Numbered from the stretch's first letter, positions 9,275 through 17,049 are shown. The stretch: 64,000 nucleotides of DNA from JAXGQE01 sp040766585 (GCA_040766585.1 JAXGQE010000005.1:124001-188000); one strand, 5' to 3'. A program made the numbers and translations. The notes: generated from the letters alone by a model not told the origin.

Positions 9275-9451
9275 GGTTTTAGTACAAATTCTATTACGAA
9301 CAATTTTGTCATCTGATAACTCACTGTGAAATTACAGTGACAAAACTTTGGCAACGATAGTGCATGAGTGTATTTGATAGATTTGATACTTCTTATTGGA
9401 GGTGTTATTTTCTTGATGAATACTTGTATAGATGTCAAGGAGAGGATACCA

Positions 9452-10126
9452 ATGAAAAGAATGATCCCTGGCCTAGTGATTGTCTGTCTGGTAATTCTAT
9501 TTCTATTCATTCAAGATAATGCCAGCGTACAATCCAAAGAAGAAAGAGATCTGAAGGCGGTCATAGCATCAACTGGTCAGTTTTTTAAAGAGAATCGCGA
9601 AATGTTCATGAATGGATTAAGCATATCAAGGGATATTCCTGAAGAGCGCATTTCATTCTATGTTAATGATATCCCCGTGAGCCATGATGAAATGATGATG
9701 TCTTTGGGTGTTGCTCTGGCAGGTGGTGTTGATACAACACTTGAAGAAGTTAAAGAAAGGCTTACTATGTATGCGATATTCTATCAAAAAGCCCAAGAGT
9801 TCGGAGTGTATCCGACAGAAGAACAGGTGAATGAGTATTTGCAGTGGGAAAAAAGCGGGATGGAAGAAAATGAAGAAGGCAAGGCCATGATCCGCCTAAT
9901 CATGGAAGAATGGGGATTAACTGAAGATGAATTCTGGAATGTATATCAAAAATATCATGCGTATAATATGCTCACTGCTTTGAATGTGCAAAAAGAATTG
10001 ATTGCCTGGTATTACAAAGATGAGATATATACCCCAGAAGATGGGGATAGAGCAAGATTAGAGGTAGAAGCATGGTTTTTGCAGCAGCTTCAAGATGCTG
10101 AAATTGTCATAGTGATTGATTACTAA
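9452..10126 (+). CDS. Membrane-anchored SurA_N-like protein
   Basis: About 224 residues: an N-terminal signal anchor (PGLVIVCLVILFLFI), then an exposed domain. Residues from about 65 on (FYVNDIPVSHDEM..., LTMYAIFYQKAQEFGVYPTEEQVNEYL) match the helical N-terminal domain pattern of SurA/PrsA-type foldases. The parvulin (PPIase) domain is absent, so it may be a chaperone-like holder rather than an isomerase. No lipobox. ATG 9452 follows CAAGGAGAGG; earlier in-frame starts at 9368 lack a ribosome site. It probably acts outside the membrane on a secreted partner, perhaps the 380-residue protein downstream. Confidence 0.5.
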   Translation: MKRMIPGLVIVCLVILFLFIQDNASVQSKEERDLKAVIASTGQFFKENREMFMNGLSISRDIPEERISFYVNDIPVSHDEMMMSLGVALAGGVDTTLEEVKERLTMYAIFYQKAQEFGVYPTEEQVNEYLQWEKSGMEENEEGKAMIRLIMEEWGLTEDEFWNVYQKYHAYNMLTALNVQKELIAWYYKDEIYTPEDGDRARLEVEAWFLQQLQDAEIVIVIDY

Positions 10127-10148
10127 AGATGGACTGGAGATGACAAAG

Positions 10149-10697
10149 ATGAATAGGAAATATCTCATTGTATTCTCCATACTTGTAATTATGATAATAA
10201 TTATGAAATTAGAGCTTGATACACGTGCTCCAACCATGCAAAATCTGGTGGAAAATTATTTAACTGATGGGGTCGAAATCCTTACAGTGGTCCCCTGCAA
10301 TGAAGGTCAGATTGCCTTTGCGAACAGTTTGTCCGCTGAAACTTTATATGCTGTCCATGGTAAACATTCGATCCTTGGGTGGAAATTGGCAGGTGTGAGC
10401 TCTGCACATTTCATAACTGATGATGGGCTTGTTGGATACAGTATATTACCTTCAAGTTCAAATAGTGATGATGATAAAGTAGGAGAAGTGATACTTTACG
10501 GGATGGCGAAATCCCCTGTAACGAAAGTGAGCTACATCTCACAGGATATAGAATATCTAATTAGAGTTAAACCAGAAGGGTATTTTTATGTGCTGCTTCC
10601 TTACGGCATCAATGACCAAATAGAGTTGCGCGCAATACTGGAATCGGGGGAAATATTGGTACGGCCATATGAGATGGATGTGTCTAATTCCGACTAA
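10149..10697 (+). CDS. Membrane-anchored protein of unknown function
   Basis: About 182 residues: a basic N-terminus, one span (LIVFSILVIMIIIMKL) and an extracytoplasmic domain rich in beta strands. It begins 22 bases after the SurA_N-like gene (the frame reaches back to overlap it), so the two are likely co-translated. ATG 10149 is chosen because GGAG lies ten bases upstream; ATG 10140 is also possible. No family recognised. Confidence 0.5.
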   Translation: MNRKYLIVFSILVIMIIIMKLELDTRAPTMQNLVENYLTDGVEILTVVPCNEGQIAFANSLSAETLYAVHGKHSILGWKLAGVSSAHFITDDGLVGYSILPSSSNSDDDKVGEVILYGMAKSPVTKVSYISQDIEYLIRVKPEGYFYVLLPYGINDQIELRAILESGEILVRPYEMDVSNSD

Positions 10698-10845
10698 ATG
10701 GAATTGAATAAGTTGTTTGCTTATAATGTGCTGGCATAATGGATCGAGTTCGATCCGCAGTGAATGGATATGCCTGTGGTGAACACCTAATATTTAGTGG
10801 AATTATAAATGTGTAGTTTGGTAAGTCTTTAAGGAGGGCTGTAAA

Positions 10846-11988
10846 ATGCTAAGAATACGAAGGACAATAATCATTCTTCTGACCATGATGCTTATCATAA
10901 CCTTAATTCAAAGCATAAATGCAGCAGATTATTTGAGTGATAAAGAATCGACCAGTGTCAATGAACTAATATTCTATGTTTCGAATTGTGAGGAAATTCC
11001 TAAAACTTTATTACTAGGGAATGCAAATGACGGAGCGTATTTCAATATTACTCAGCTATCAATGGATGATACTGATAAAATGTTATCACAGAAAATTATG
11101 TGGATTGATTACCCCTTGATAACCACGAAGAGCATTAAAGATATTCTGTTGAAACGCTATGACGAGGGATTAATTACAGTATTAGTAGGAGATGATATCG
11201 ATAAAGGAGATGTTATTGACTACTTTGGTATTGATAACCCATATAGAAATTACTATGTCGCTGATGGTTTCTCGTTAGCTGGCTTCACAGTTCAAGAAGT
11301 AGAGGGAATAGGTGTTGTTTGTGGTGTGCAATATCTGTTCACCGACAAAGAAACTACGGTTTACCATCCACTTGCAGATGCATCAATCATTGACAGAAGT
11401 AGCATGATAGAGAATCAAATTTTTACGTACAATCACATTGCCTACGATTCTAGTGTTGCAACATGTGGAACAAGTAGTTCGTATGTTAAATTATATACCA
11501 ATTTTAATCTATACAAGGAGCCAACTCCAGTAAACAATAGATATTTCTTCTTCTACAAATCACGTTCTGAGATTGATGTAGTAGGTAATTACCATTATCA
11601 CAGAGCTCTACTTCACGAAAGTGAGCTTTCCAGCACAATAGTGGAAGATTACGAATTTAATAGTACAACAACGGTTAGCAACAATTCCTCGATATCAATT
11701 CCGTTTTTCGGCTTAAGCATATCTGTATTAACAGGTCCTCGCACGTATGTATCGAAAGCTGGTGGAGGACTGGGCAATTATTATGTCGACATACGATATA
11801 ACCCAGTTACGACTCTGGGGTTGTCTTTGTACTCACATTCAGATGGAAAATATGATTCTGGGGTGAACTACAATAGATATTCTACCAGTAATCAGGGGGG
11901 GATGAGATCAAAGTTACCCATATATGATTTTTCGGATCTAAATAACTTTGTTTATGTTGACACTATTGATCTACGTTTAGGTAATTAG
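10846..11988 (+). CDS. Secreted protein of unknown function, last gene of the cassette
   Basis: A 380-residue protein with a clear signal peptide (RIRRTIIILLTMMLIITLIQ, likely cut near SINA-AD at residue 26) and no further membrane segment. The mature part is beta-rich, with two or three Cys residues and a Gly/Ser/Asn-rich stretch (about 275-345) including a hydrophobic SIPFFGLSISVLTG segment. A good ribosome site (AAGGAGGG) precedes ATG 10846. A TATAAT at about 10721 in the 150-bp gap suggests it may have its own promoter. Not recognised. It is the natural candidate for the cargo or effector of the cassette. Confidence 0.55.
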   Translation: MLRIRRTIIILLTMMLIITLIQSINAADYLSDKESTSVNELIFYVSNCEEIPKTLLLGNANDGAYFNITQLSMDDTDKMLSQKIMWIDYPLITTKSIKDILLKRYDEGLITVLVGDDIDKGDVIDYFGIDNPYRNYYVADGFSLAGFTVQEVEGIGVVCGVQYLFTDKETTVYHPLADASIIDRSSMIENQIFTYNHIAYDSSVATCGTSSSYVKLYTNFNLYKEPTPVNNRYFFFYKSRSEIDVVGNYHYHRALLHESELSSTIVEDYEFNSTTTVSNNSSISIPFFGLSISVLTGPRTYVSKAGGGLGNYYVDIRYNPVTTLGLSLYSHSDGKYDSGVNYNRYSTSNQGGMRSKLPIYDFSDLNNFVYVDTIDLRLGN

Positions 11989-12081
11989 GGGGACCTGAGA
12001 GGATTAAGTCACAATATGATCTTGAGACGATCTTATGAATCGAAATGTCTAAGGGCTAAGAAATCCTATGGATAATAACCT

Positions 12082-12101
12082 ATTGCCATCTTATTGCCAT
12101 C
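12082..12101 (+). repeat. Tandem ATTGCCATC repeat, possible integrase arm sites
   Basis: ATTGCCATC occurs at 12082-12090 and 12093-12101, eleven bases apart, about 45 bases before the attachment repeat at 12144. Short direct repeats of this kind beside a tRNA attachment core are typical arm-type binding sites of tyrosine integrases. No integrase gene remains in the cassette. Confidence 0.45.
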
Positions 12102-12143
12102 AAATGCATTGCAAATCATTGATACATCTCAATCCCTTCTTGA

Positions 12144-12224
12144 ATGGGATTCAAGAGGCCGAAGGTTTGAATCCTTTCACTCCGACCATTGAAATTAAGG
12201 AACCGCGCAGGTTTGCGCGGTTTT
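12144..12224 (+). repeat. Attachment-site repeat 2: 3' half of tRNA-Pro plus terminator
   Basis: A second copy of the 4957-5037 block, same orientation, exactly 7,187 bp away, with six mismatches (for example G to A just after the GGG anticodon, C to T in the T loop). It ends with CCA at 12186-12188 and the terminator hairpin at 12201-12225. The 5' side (CTTGA at 12139-12143) could form the anticodon stem, but no D arm or acceptor 5' strand precedes it, so this copy is not a working tRNA either. Confidence 0.8.
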
Positions 12225-12225
12225 T
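12201..12225 (+). terminator. tRNA terminator inside attachment repeat 2
   Basis: AACCGCGC and GCGCGGTT separated by a short loop and followed by TTTTT; the duplicate of the hairpin at 5014-5039. Confidence 0.7.
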
Positions 12226-12282
12226 GTTTTATGGAGAAGAGTGGTACTTTCACATCGAAAGAGATTTAAAAAATAACTCTTG

Positions 12283-12308
12283 AATATATCGTATAAATAC
12301 GATATATT
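12283..12308. other. Perfect 12-bp palindrome beside the IS256 element
   Basis: AATATATCGTAT (12283-12294) and ATACGATATATT (12297-12308), two-base spacer, 12 bases before the left end of the insertion sequence. No T run follows, so a terminator is unlikely. It could be an operator or a preferred target structure for the transposase. Confidence 0.4.
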
Positions 12309-12415
12309 GTTCTCAACAGATAGTGTACACTTAAGTTCGCAAAAGTGAAAAGGAAAACCATCGGCCACTCCGAAAATGGTAAGTACTGAGCAAACCAAAA
12401 AAGGAGTGTAAGCCG

Positions 12416-13609
12416 ATGGTCTACCCTAATTCTAACGTAGATTTTGAGAAAATGCTATTGCAATTCATAACAGAAGATGATCCAATGCTGTCTATGCTTA
12501 GATGGTTGTGTGATCAGTTGATGGAAGCAGAAGTCTCATCCAAAGTGAATGCCGGAAAATCAGAACGCAACCCGGAACGATCCGGGTACCGCTGCGGATA
12601 CCGCCCGAGGCGGTTTGATACCCGCATGGGGACCATGTATCTGTTTGTCCCCAAGCTACGCAAGGGCGGATACATCCCCTTCTTTGTCAGTGAGAAGAAG
12701 CGATCAGAAGCAGCACTGATGAATGTCATCCAGGAAGCGTATATCAATGGCGTATCCACTCGCAAAATTGACCGTCTGGCAAAGAGTTTGGGGATTGATT
12801 CCATTTCCCGGGGACAAGTATCGGAAATCACCCGGGAGCTGAATGAACAGGTAAAGGCATTCCGGCAGCGACCACTTCAGAAGACCTATCCAGTGATCTG
12901 GGTGGACGCTTTGTATGAAAAGATCCGGTACGACCGGCAGATAAAGAACATGGCCGTGCAGGTAGTCATCGGCATTGACGAACAGGGTCGGCGGGAAGTC
13001 CTGGCCATAGAGCCCATGCTAGAAGAGTCCGAGCCTACTTACAGTAAACTGTTTGACAATCTCAAAGCGCGCGGCTTGGAAGATGTCTGGCTGGTAATCT
13101 CAGACGCCCACAAAGGACTGGTCAAAGCCATTCAAAAGTCATTCATTGGCTGCAGCTGGCAGCGGTGCAAGGTGCACTTCATGCGCAATATTCTGGCCCA
13201 TATTCCTGCGAAAGGCAAGGCCGTCTTTGCAGAAAAGCTGAAGCAGATATGGCTGCAGCCGGATCTTGACAGTGCCAAGACATATGCCCGCATGCTGATT
13301 GAATCCTTCGAGCAGCAGTATCCGGAAGCGATTGAGGTGTTGGAATCAGGATTGGAGGACTCACTGCAGTTTTACTGCTTTGAACAAATCGATTCCAGAA
13401 AGATATCATCGACCAATATGCTGGAGCGTCTAAACCGGGAGATACGCAGACGGACATCGGTTGTCGGGATATTCCCCAATATGGATTCATATATTCGCCT
13501 GGTTACATCCTATCTGATCGAATACAGCGAAGACTGGTCCAGCGGGCGAAGTTATATATGCAAGGAGGTCATCGAAACCATTCAGACAGATCGCAAGCGT
13601 GCAGCTTAA
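12416..13609 (+). CDS. IS256-family (mutator-type) transposase
   Basis: A 397-residue, apparently intact transposase. It shows the features of the family: an N-terminal DNA-binding region, DDE residues in WVDALYEKIRYD, LVISDAHKGL and the late Glu in NMLERLNREIRRRT, and the conserved Cys/His segment WQRCKVHFMRNIL. ATG 12416 follows AAAGGAGTG. Its richer G+C compared with the cassette to its left shows a separate origin. Confidence 0.93.
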   Translation: MVYPNSNVDFEKMLLQFITEDDPMLSMLRWLCDQLMEAEVSSKVNAGKSERNPERSGYRCGYRPRRFDTRMGTMYLFVPKLRKGGYIPFFVSEKKRSEAALMNVIQEAYINGVSTRKIDRLAKSLGIDSISRGQVSEITRELNEQVKAFRQRPLQKTYPVIWVDALYEKIRYDRQIKNMAVQVVIGIDEQGRREVLAIEPMLEESEPTYSKLFDNLKARGLEDVWLVISDAHKGLVKAIQKSFIGCSWQRCKVHFMRNILAHIPAKGKAVFAEKLKQIWLQPDLDSAKTYARMLIESFEQQYPEAIEVLESGLEDSLQFYCFEQIDSRKISSTNMLERLNREIRRRTSVVGIFPNMDSYIRLVTSYLIEYSEDWSSGRSYICKEVIETIQTDRKRAA

Positions 13610-13610
13610 T

Positions 13611-13743
13611 GGGGCTCCGCCCCAAACCCCGTCCTCGCCGGAGGCAGGTGGTCTGTTGAAACAGACCACCTGATAAAAGGATTTGGGACGAGTGAGGGAA
13701 TCAAGGGTCAAGATGAATTCACTATCGCTCACCCTTGATTCCC
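13611..13743. repeat. IS tail module, copy A
   Basis: Starts with the hairpin GGGGCTCCGCCCC two bases after the transposase stop, then a GC-rich stretch (AAACCCCGTCCTCGCCGG), a central hairpin (GGTGGTCTG...CAGACCACC), and ends in a perfect 13-bp inverted repeat GGGAATCAAGGGT (13696-13708) / ACCCTTGATTCCC (13731-13743). The same plan is present at 45105-45235 and 63674-63802 beside unrelated transposases. Confidence 0.7.
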
Positions 13744-13840
13744 GCGATACATTAGCCTTTACAATAATGAGGAGTAGCTTGATGGATTTTGCGAACAATA
13801 CTTGACACTAGCAAAGTAAATTGATGAAAAACGATAAAAT

Positions 13841-13869
13841 CTGACAAATATCAATGTTTTAGATATAAT
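13841..13869 (+). promoter_or_regulatory. Promoter for the coiled-coil gene
   Basis: CTGACA (13841-13846), 17-base spacer, TATAAT (13864-13869). Downstream an 8-bp inverted repeat (TTGGCTGG near 13884, CCAGCCAA near 13941) lies in the leader just before the ribosome site. Confidence 0.6.
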
Positions 13870-13970
13870 ATAGATAGGCGCTTGGCTGGATAGTCCAAAG
13901 TAAATGTAACTTCGAATTTTGGTGATCATATTTTTTTGACCAGCCAAACTACTTGGAAAGGGTGATGAAT

Positions 13971-14243
13971 ATGCTATATCCTACTAAGAATGATTTTCTG
14001 GAGAAACTGGAGAGAAAAGTGAACCAGATGGAAGATTCTTTGGAAACGGCGAAAGATGAAATGAAAGATGCTACAGATGCTCAAAAGGAGAAACTGAACA
14101 CAAAAGTAGAAGATCTTCAGGAGCGCTATGGTGAAGCGAAGCAAAAACTGGAAGAGTACAAGAAAACTCCGGAGGCAATCTGGGGCGGTCTGAGAGATGA
14201 AGTCGAGGCGCTCTGGCAGAAGATCAGCGGAGATGAAGAATAG
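13971..14243 (+). CDS. Small coiled-coil protein, paralogue 1
   Basis: A 90-residue highly charged protein that is almost all helix (heptads from about residue 5 to 65), with a conserved Trp-containing end (EALWQKISG). It resembles small sll1863-type/apolipophorin-like stress coiled-coil proteins. ATG 13971 is chosen by spacing to GGAAAGG; ATG 13965 is possible. It has a close paralogue at 15765-16031, and the two flank the sugar dehydrogenase. Cytoplasmic (no signal). Exact function unknown. Confidence 0.6.
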   Translation: MLYPTKNDFLEKLERKVNQMEDSLETAKDEMKDATDAQKEKLNTKVEDLQERYGEAKQKLEEYKKTPEAIWGGLRDEVEALWQKISGDEE

Positions 14244-14255
14244 ACTGGCTAATGG

Positions 14256-14282
14256 GCCTGCTTACAGGCAGGCTCTTTTTTT
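14256..14282 (+). terminator. Terminator after coiled-coil gene 1
   Basis: GCCTGC (14256-14261) and GCAGGC (14268-14273) followed by TCTTTTTTT. Confidence 0.75.
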
Positions 14283-14373
14283 GTCTCCAAAAGGATTTTA
14301 GAAGAGACGATAGAACAAAGAAAATATCCGGTGCAGAATGTTTCCGAAAACCGACGAAAATGGAGGTGTCCGC

Positions 14374-15570
14374 ATGGGAAAAGGAATGAAGATTCTGGTT
14401 GTTGTTCTGGTCAGCCTGCTGGTTTTCTGGCAAACCGGCCTCTTGCAGGATTTTATTGCCGGAACTTTTTTCCGACCTGACTATGAAGACCCTGAAAACG
14501 GCCAAGACGTGGTACCGGATGTGGATGAAGATATGTTTTCGGCGGCTCAGCTGACATACAGCACAGAGGTGGTTGCTACTGACCTGGCCGTTCCATGGGA
14601 TCTGGCCTTCTTGCCGGATGGGCGGATGCTGGTGACAGAACGGTCGGGCAGGGTGCTGATTCTTCCGGAAAAGGCGCAGGCGGTGGTCATTGACAGTGTG
14701 ACAGACGTTGGAGAAGGTGGTCTCTTGGGGATTGCCTTGGATCCTGATTTTGATGAGAATAGCTATGTCTACCTCTACTATACCTATGGAAGCGGCACAA
14801 CCCTATTCAACCGGATTTCGCGATTCCACTTCAGCGGCGATGCACTGATGGATGAAACATATATTGTGGATGGGCTTCCGGGAGCGGTAATTCATAATGG
14901 AGGGCGCATACGCTTTGGTCCGGATGGGATGCTGTATGTATCCACCGGCGATGCTTCATCCGGTGAGCGCGCCCAGGATCCGGAGGATCTGGCCGGAAAG
15001 ATACTGCGCTACCGGCCCGATGGATCCATTCCGGCGGACAATCCGGATCCTGAGAGTCCCGTTTATTCGCTGGGACATAGAAATCCCCAGGGGCTTGCCT
15101 GGCATCCTCTCACCGGAGATCTGTATGCCAGTGAACATGGCCCGAGAAGGCAGGATGAGATCAATCGGATTGCTGCTGGGGAAAATTACGGGTGGCCGGA
15201 AAGAACCTGTGAAACGGGTCACGGTGAATACCAATCCCCGGTGACATGCTACATCGATTTTACCCTGGCGCCATCCGGTATGGATTTTTTGCAGTTGAAG
15301 GGGATGGCAGAGATTCCGCTTTATGTAGCCGGCCTGCGGGGGAATATGGTTCGAAGGCTGGATTTTTCCAAAGAAGGCGAATTGCTGCGGGAGGAGGCTT
15401 TGTTTCGGGATTGGGGCAGATTGCGGCTGGTGACAGAACATGAAGGAGCACTTTATGTGCTGACCAACAATCGCGATGGGCGGGGTACGCCTGGAGAGGA
15501 TGATGATCGACTGATTCGTATTGTACCGCAGATCCCCGAGTCCGAAGAATCAGACGTCGACGTTAATTGA
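14374..15570 (+). CDS. PQQ-dependent sugar dehydrogenase-like beta-propeller (YliI/Asd type)
   Basis: A 398-residue protein with an N-terminal membrane anchor (ILVVVLVSLLVFWQTGLL) and a secreted six-bladed beta-propeller. Recognisable family motifs are AVPWDLAFLPDGRMLVTER, GGLLGIALDPDF, HNGGRIRFGPDGMLYV, GHRNPQGLAW and EHGPRRQDEIN. Members oxidise aldose sugars with PQQ in the periplasm or outside. No PQQ synthesis genes are in the window, so the cofactor would have to be imported, or the protein has another ligand. ATG 14374 follows GGAGGTG; the frame extends upstream to 14338 without a ribosome site. Confidence 0.8.
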   Translation: MGKGMKILVVVLVSLLVFWQTGLLQDFIAGTFFRPDYEDPENGQDVVPDVDEDMFSAAQLTYSTEVVATDLAVPWDLAFLPDGRMLVTERSGRVLILPEKAQAVVIDSVTDVGEGGLLGIALDPDFDENSYVYLYYTYGSGTTLFNRISRFHFSGDALMDETYIVDGLPGAVIHNGGRIRFGPDGMLYVSTGDASSGERAQDPEDLAGKILRYRPDGSIPADNPDPESPVYSLGHRNPQGLAWHPLTGDLYASEHGPRRQDEINRIAAGENYGWPERTCETGHGEYQSPVTCYIDFTLAPSGMDFLQLKGMAEIPLYVAGLRGNMVRRLDFSKEGELLREEALFRDWGRLRLVTEHEGALYVLTNNRDGRGTPGEDDDRLIRIVPQIPESEESDVDVN

Positions 15571-15635
15571 AGCATGGATTTTTCTGAAAGCAGCTAGGCT
15601 ATACGCTTCTTTTTCTTACATAGGTGCCAGGCAAT

Positions 15636-15664
15636 TTGACAAACTTTGGCGGCTGGGGTACCCT
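15636..15664 (+). promoter_or_regulatory. Possible promoter for coiled-coil gene 2
   Basis: TTGACA at 15636-15641, 17-base spacer, weak -10 TACCCT at 15659-15664. Confidence 0.35.
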
Positions 15665-15764
15665 ATAGGTAGATGCAGCAAATCAATCGAACAGGATGGC
15701 TAGTTTACAACAAAACAGAGAATATCCTCTTCAACCCAAAACAATTCAAAAAGGGGTGTTGATG

Positions 15765-16031
15765 ATGGAATATTCCGACCGGAATGAGTTTCTGAAGAAT
15801 CTGGAAGAAAAACTAAACGATGTCAAGAGCTCCATGGAAACTGTGAAATCGGACATTGAGAGTGCAGCGGAAACCGAGAAAAGTAAGCTGAATTCCAAAC
15901 TGGAAGACCTCCAAGCTAAGTATGAAGAGGGAAAACACAAACTTGACGAGTTCAAAGAAGTTCCGGACATGCTGTGGGCAGGCCTGCAGGAGGAAGCAGA
16001 AGCGCTCTGGTCAAAGCTTTCCGGTAAATAG
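15765..16031 (+). CDS. Small coiled-coil protein, paralogue 2
   Basis: An 88-residue helical, charged protein aligning end to end with the 13971-14243 product (NEFLKNLEEKL against NDFLEKLERKV; EALWSKLSG against EALWQKISG). ATG 15765 follows AAGGGGTG; ATG 15762 is also possible. It has its own terminator. The pair probably arose by local duplication around the dehydrogenase gene. Function unknown. Confidence 0.6.
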   Translation: MEYSDRNEFLKNLEEKLNDVKSSMETVKSDIESAAETEKSKLNSKLEDLQAKYEEGKHKLDEFKEVPDMLWAGLQEEAEALWSKLSGK

Positions 16032-16040
16032 GGTACTGAA

Positions 16041-16071
16041 GAAGAAGCCTGCGGATGCAGGCTTCTTCTTT
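16041..16071 (+). terminator. Terminator after coiled-coil gene 2
   Basis: A perfect 12-bp stem GAAGAAGCCTGC / GCAGGCTTCTTC (16041-16052, 16057-16068) followed by TTT. Confidence 0.85.
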
Positions 16072-16072
16072 A

Positions 16073-16531
16073 TGTGGATCTATACCAGTGAGTCATGGTT
16101 TCTGGCATGACACTGATCATCGGGGTTGATTCCACAGAAGATCGGAAAAATCCATGATAAAACCCAATGCCTTTACCATCATATGGTTTTTGAGAAAAAG
16201 TGAGTTTTGCAGGGGACTTTTCGGGTAAGTTTGACGTAGATGATCTTTGGAATACTCGCACCCTGAATCGGTTGGTTTTCGACTTCTTTCGGAGTATGGG
16301 TGGATAGACAGAAATAAATGTGATAAAATGTCAGCGCGCAGGATTCTGTTTTGAGCTGCCAGAGTATATTTGTACCCATTTGGCATCAAGAAAAAAATCG
16401 CAGAATTAGGATTCGCGCATGATTCGCCACTGAATAATGACGGGAACAAAATGTCATCCATTCCCGTCTTGGAGTACGGAGAAGGGTACGGGATGGTGAA
16501 CCGGTAAAAATAAATGAACAGGGGGAGCAGC
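16073..16531. other. 459-bp gene-free stretch
   Basis: No credible gene on either strand; the minus-strand open frames lack ribosome sites and a coding look. A -10-like GATAAAAT near 16321 may belong to a promoter for the next gene. An inverted repeat ACGGGAA...TTCCCGT lies at about 16439-16467. Nothing else supported. Confidence 0.4.
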
Positions 16532-16939
16532 ATGAATCGTAAAAAGACAGATATTCGAATAACAATCGGGATATTGGTGGCTGTGATTGCCGCTATGGTC
16601 TATCTGGCTGTGGTAGAGAACCAGGTGGAAGTTGTTGAAGGAGATATTCGCATCAGCGGTATCTACGGAACGGTTATTGAAAAAGAGGACATTGTTCAAG
16701 TTGCATTGGTGGAGGAACTGCCGCGGATACAGCGCAGGGTCAATGGCGCCAGCTATTTCGGAGTGAAAAAAGGGGTATATCGCATGGAGGGGATCGAACG
16801 GGCCCGACTTCTGATTCATTCCGGAAATGGGCCGTATCTGCGTATTGACTCAGATGATCAGGTTGTATTCATCAATTATCGGGAGTCTCAAAAAACCATG
16901 GATGCATACAATGAAGTTTTATCTGGCACGGGTTTGTAG
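16532..16939 (+). CDS. Membrane-anchored PH-like domain protein (bPH_5-like)
   Basis: A 135-residue protein: a basic N-terminus, one span (ITIGILVAVIAAMVYLAVV), then about 100 residues of beta-rich sequence (IRISGIYGTVIEKEDI, a short helix, GPYLRIDSDDQVVFINYRE) that resembles the bacterial PH-like domain DUF (PF10882). ATG 16532 follows AGGGGGAG; the frame also begins at ATG 16514 without support. The domain would face outward. Partner unknown. Confidence 0.5.
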   Translation: MNRKKTDIRITIGILVAVIAAMVYLAVVENQVEVVEGDIRISGIYGTVIEKEDIVQVALVEELPRIQRRVNGASYFGVKKGVYRMEGIERARLLIHSGNGPYLRIDSDDQVVFINYRESQKTMDAYNEVLSGTGL

Positions 16940-17006
16940 AATCATGAAAACCTGTGCCTAATGTTGCCAATCCTTTGAGCTTCACTTTGATTTGTTAAAA
17001 AATTCC

Positions 17007-17033
17007 ATTCAGCCAAAAAACGGCTGAATTTTT
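17007..17033 (+). terminator. Terminator before the NatA-like gene
   Basis: ATTCAGCC (17007-17014) and GGCTGAAT (17022-17029) followed by TTTT. It ends only 17 bases before the next start codon, so it could act as an attenuator for the ABC genes. Confidence 0.65.
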
Positions 17034-17049
17034 CTTGAGGAGGATTTTC

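Larger units (their letters stand above)
12321..13810 (+). mobile_element. IS256-family insertion sequence
   Basis: About 1.49 kb bounded by imperfect 24-bp terminal inverted repeats: left TAGTGT...GTTCGCAAAA at 12321-12344, right the reverse complement of 13787-13810 (TAGTGT and GTTCGCAAAA shared, middle diverged). It encodes one mutator-type transposase. I see no 8-9 bp target duplication (left flank CTCAACAGA, right flank GCAAAGTAA), so one end may have been rearranged or the insertion may be old. The 180 bases between transposase and right end carry a hairpin module also found at two other IS in this window. Confidence 0.85.

Noticed and set aside
12068..12283. 71-residue ORF across the second attachment repeat
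   Set aside because: It runs through the tRNA fragment and its terminator, and has no ribosome site; a chance frame.
12312..13819. Target-site duplication for the IS256 element
   Set aside because: Flanks CTCAACAGA and GCAAAGTAA do not match; no duplication can be claimed.
14897..15451. Long frames on both strands inside the dehydrogenase and other GC-rich genes
   Set aside because: Out-of-frame shadows of recognised genes with no ribosome sites or recognisable products.
16117..16533. Minus-strand gene in the 16.1-16.5 kb gap
   Set aside because: Open frames there lack ribosome sites, have poor composition and overlap the terminator and presumed promoter of neighbours.
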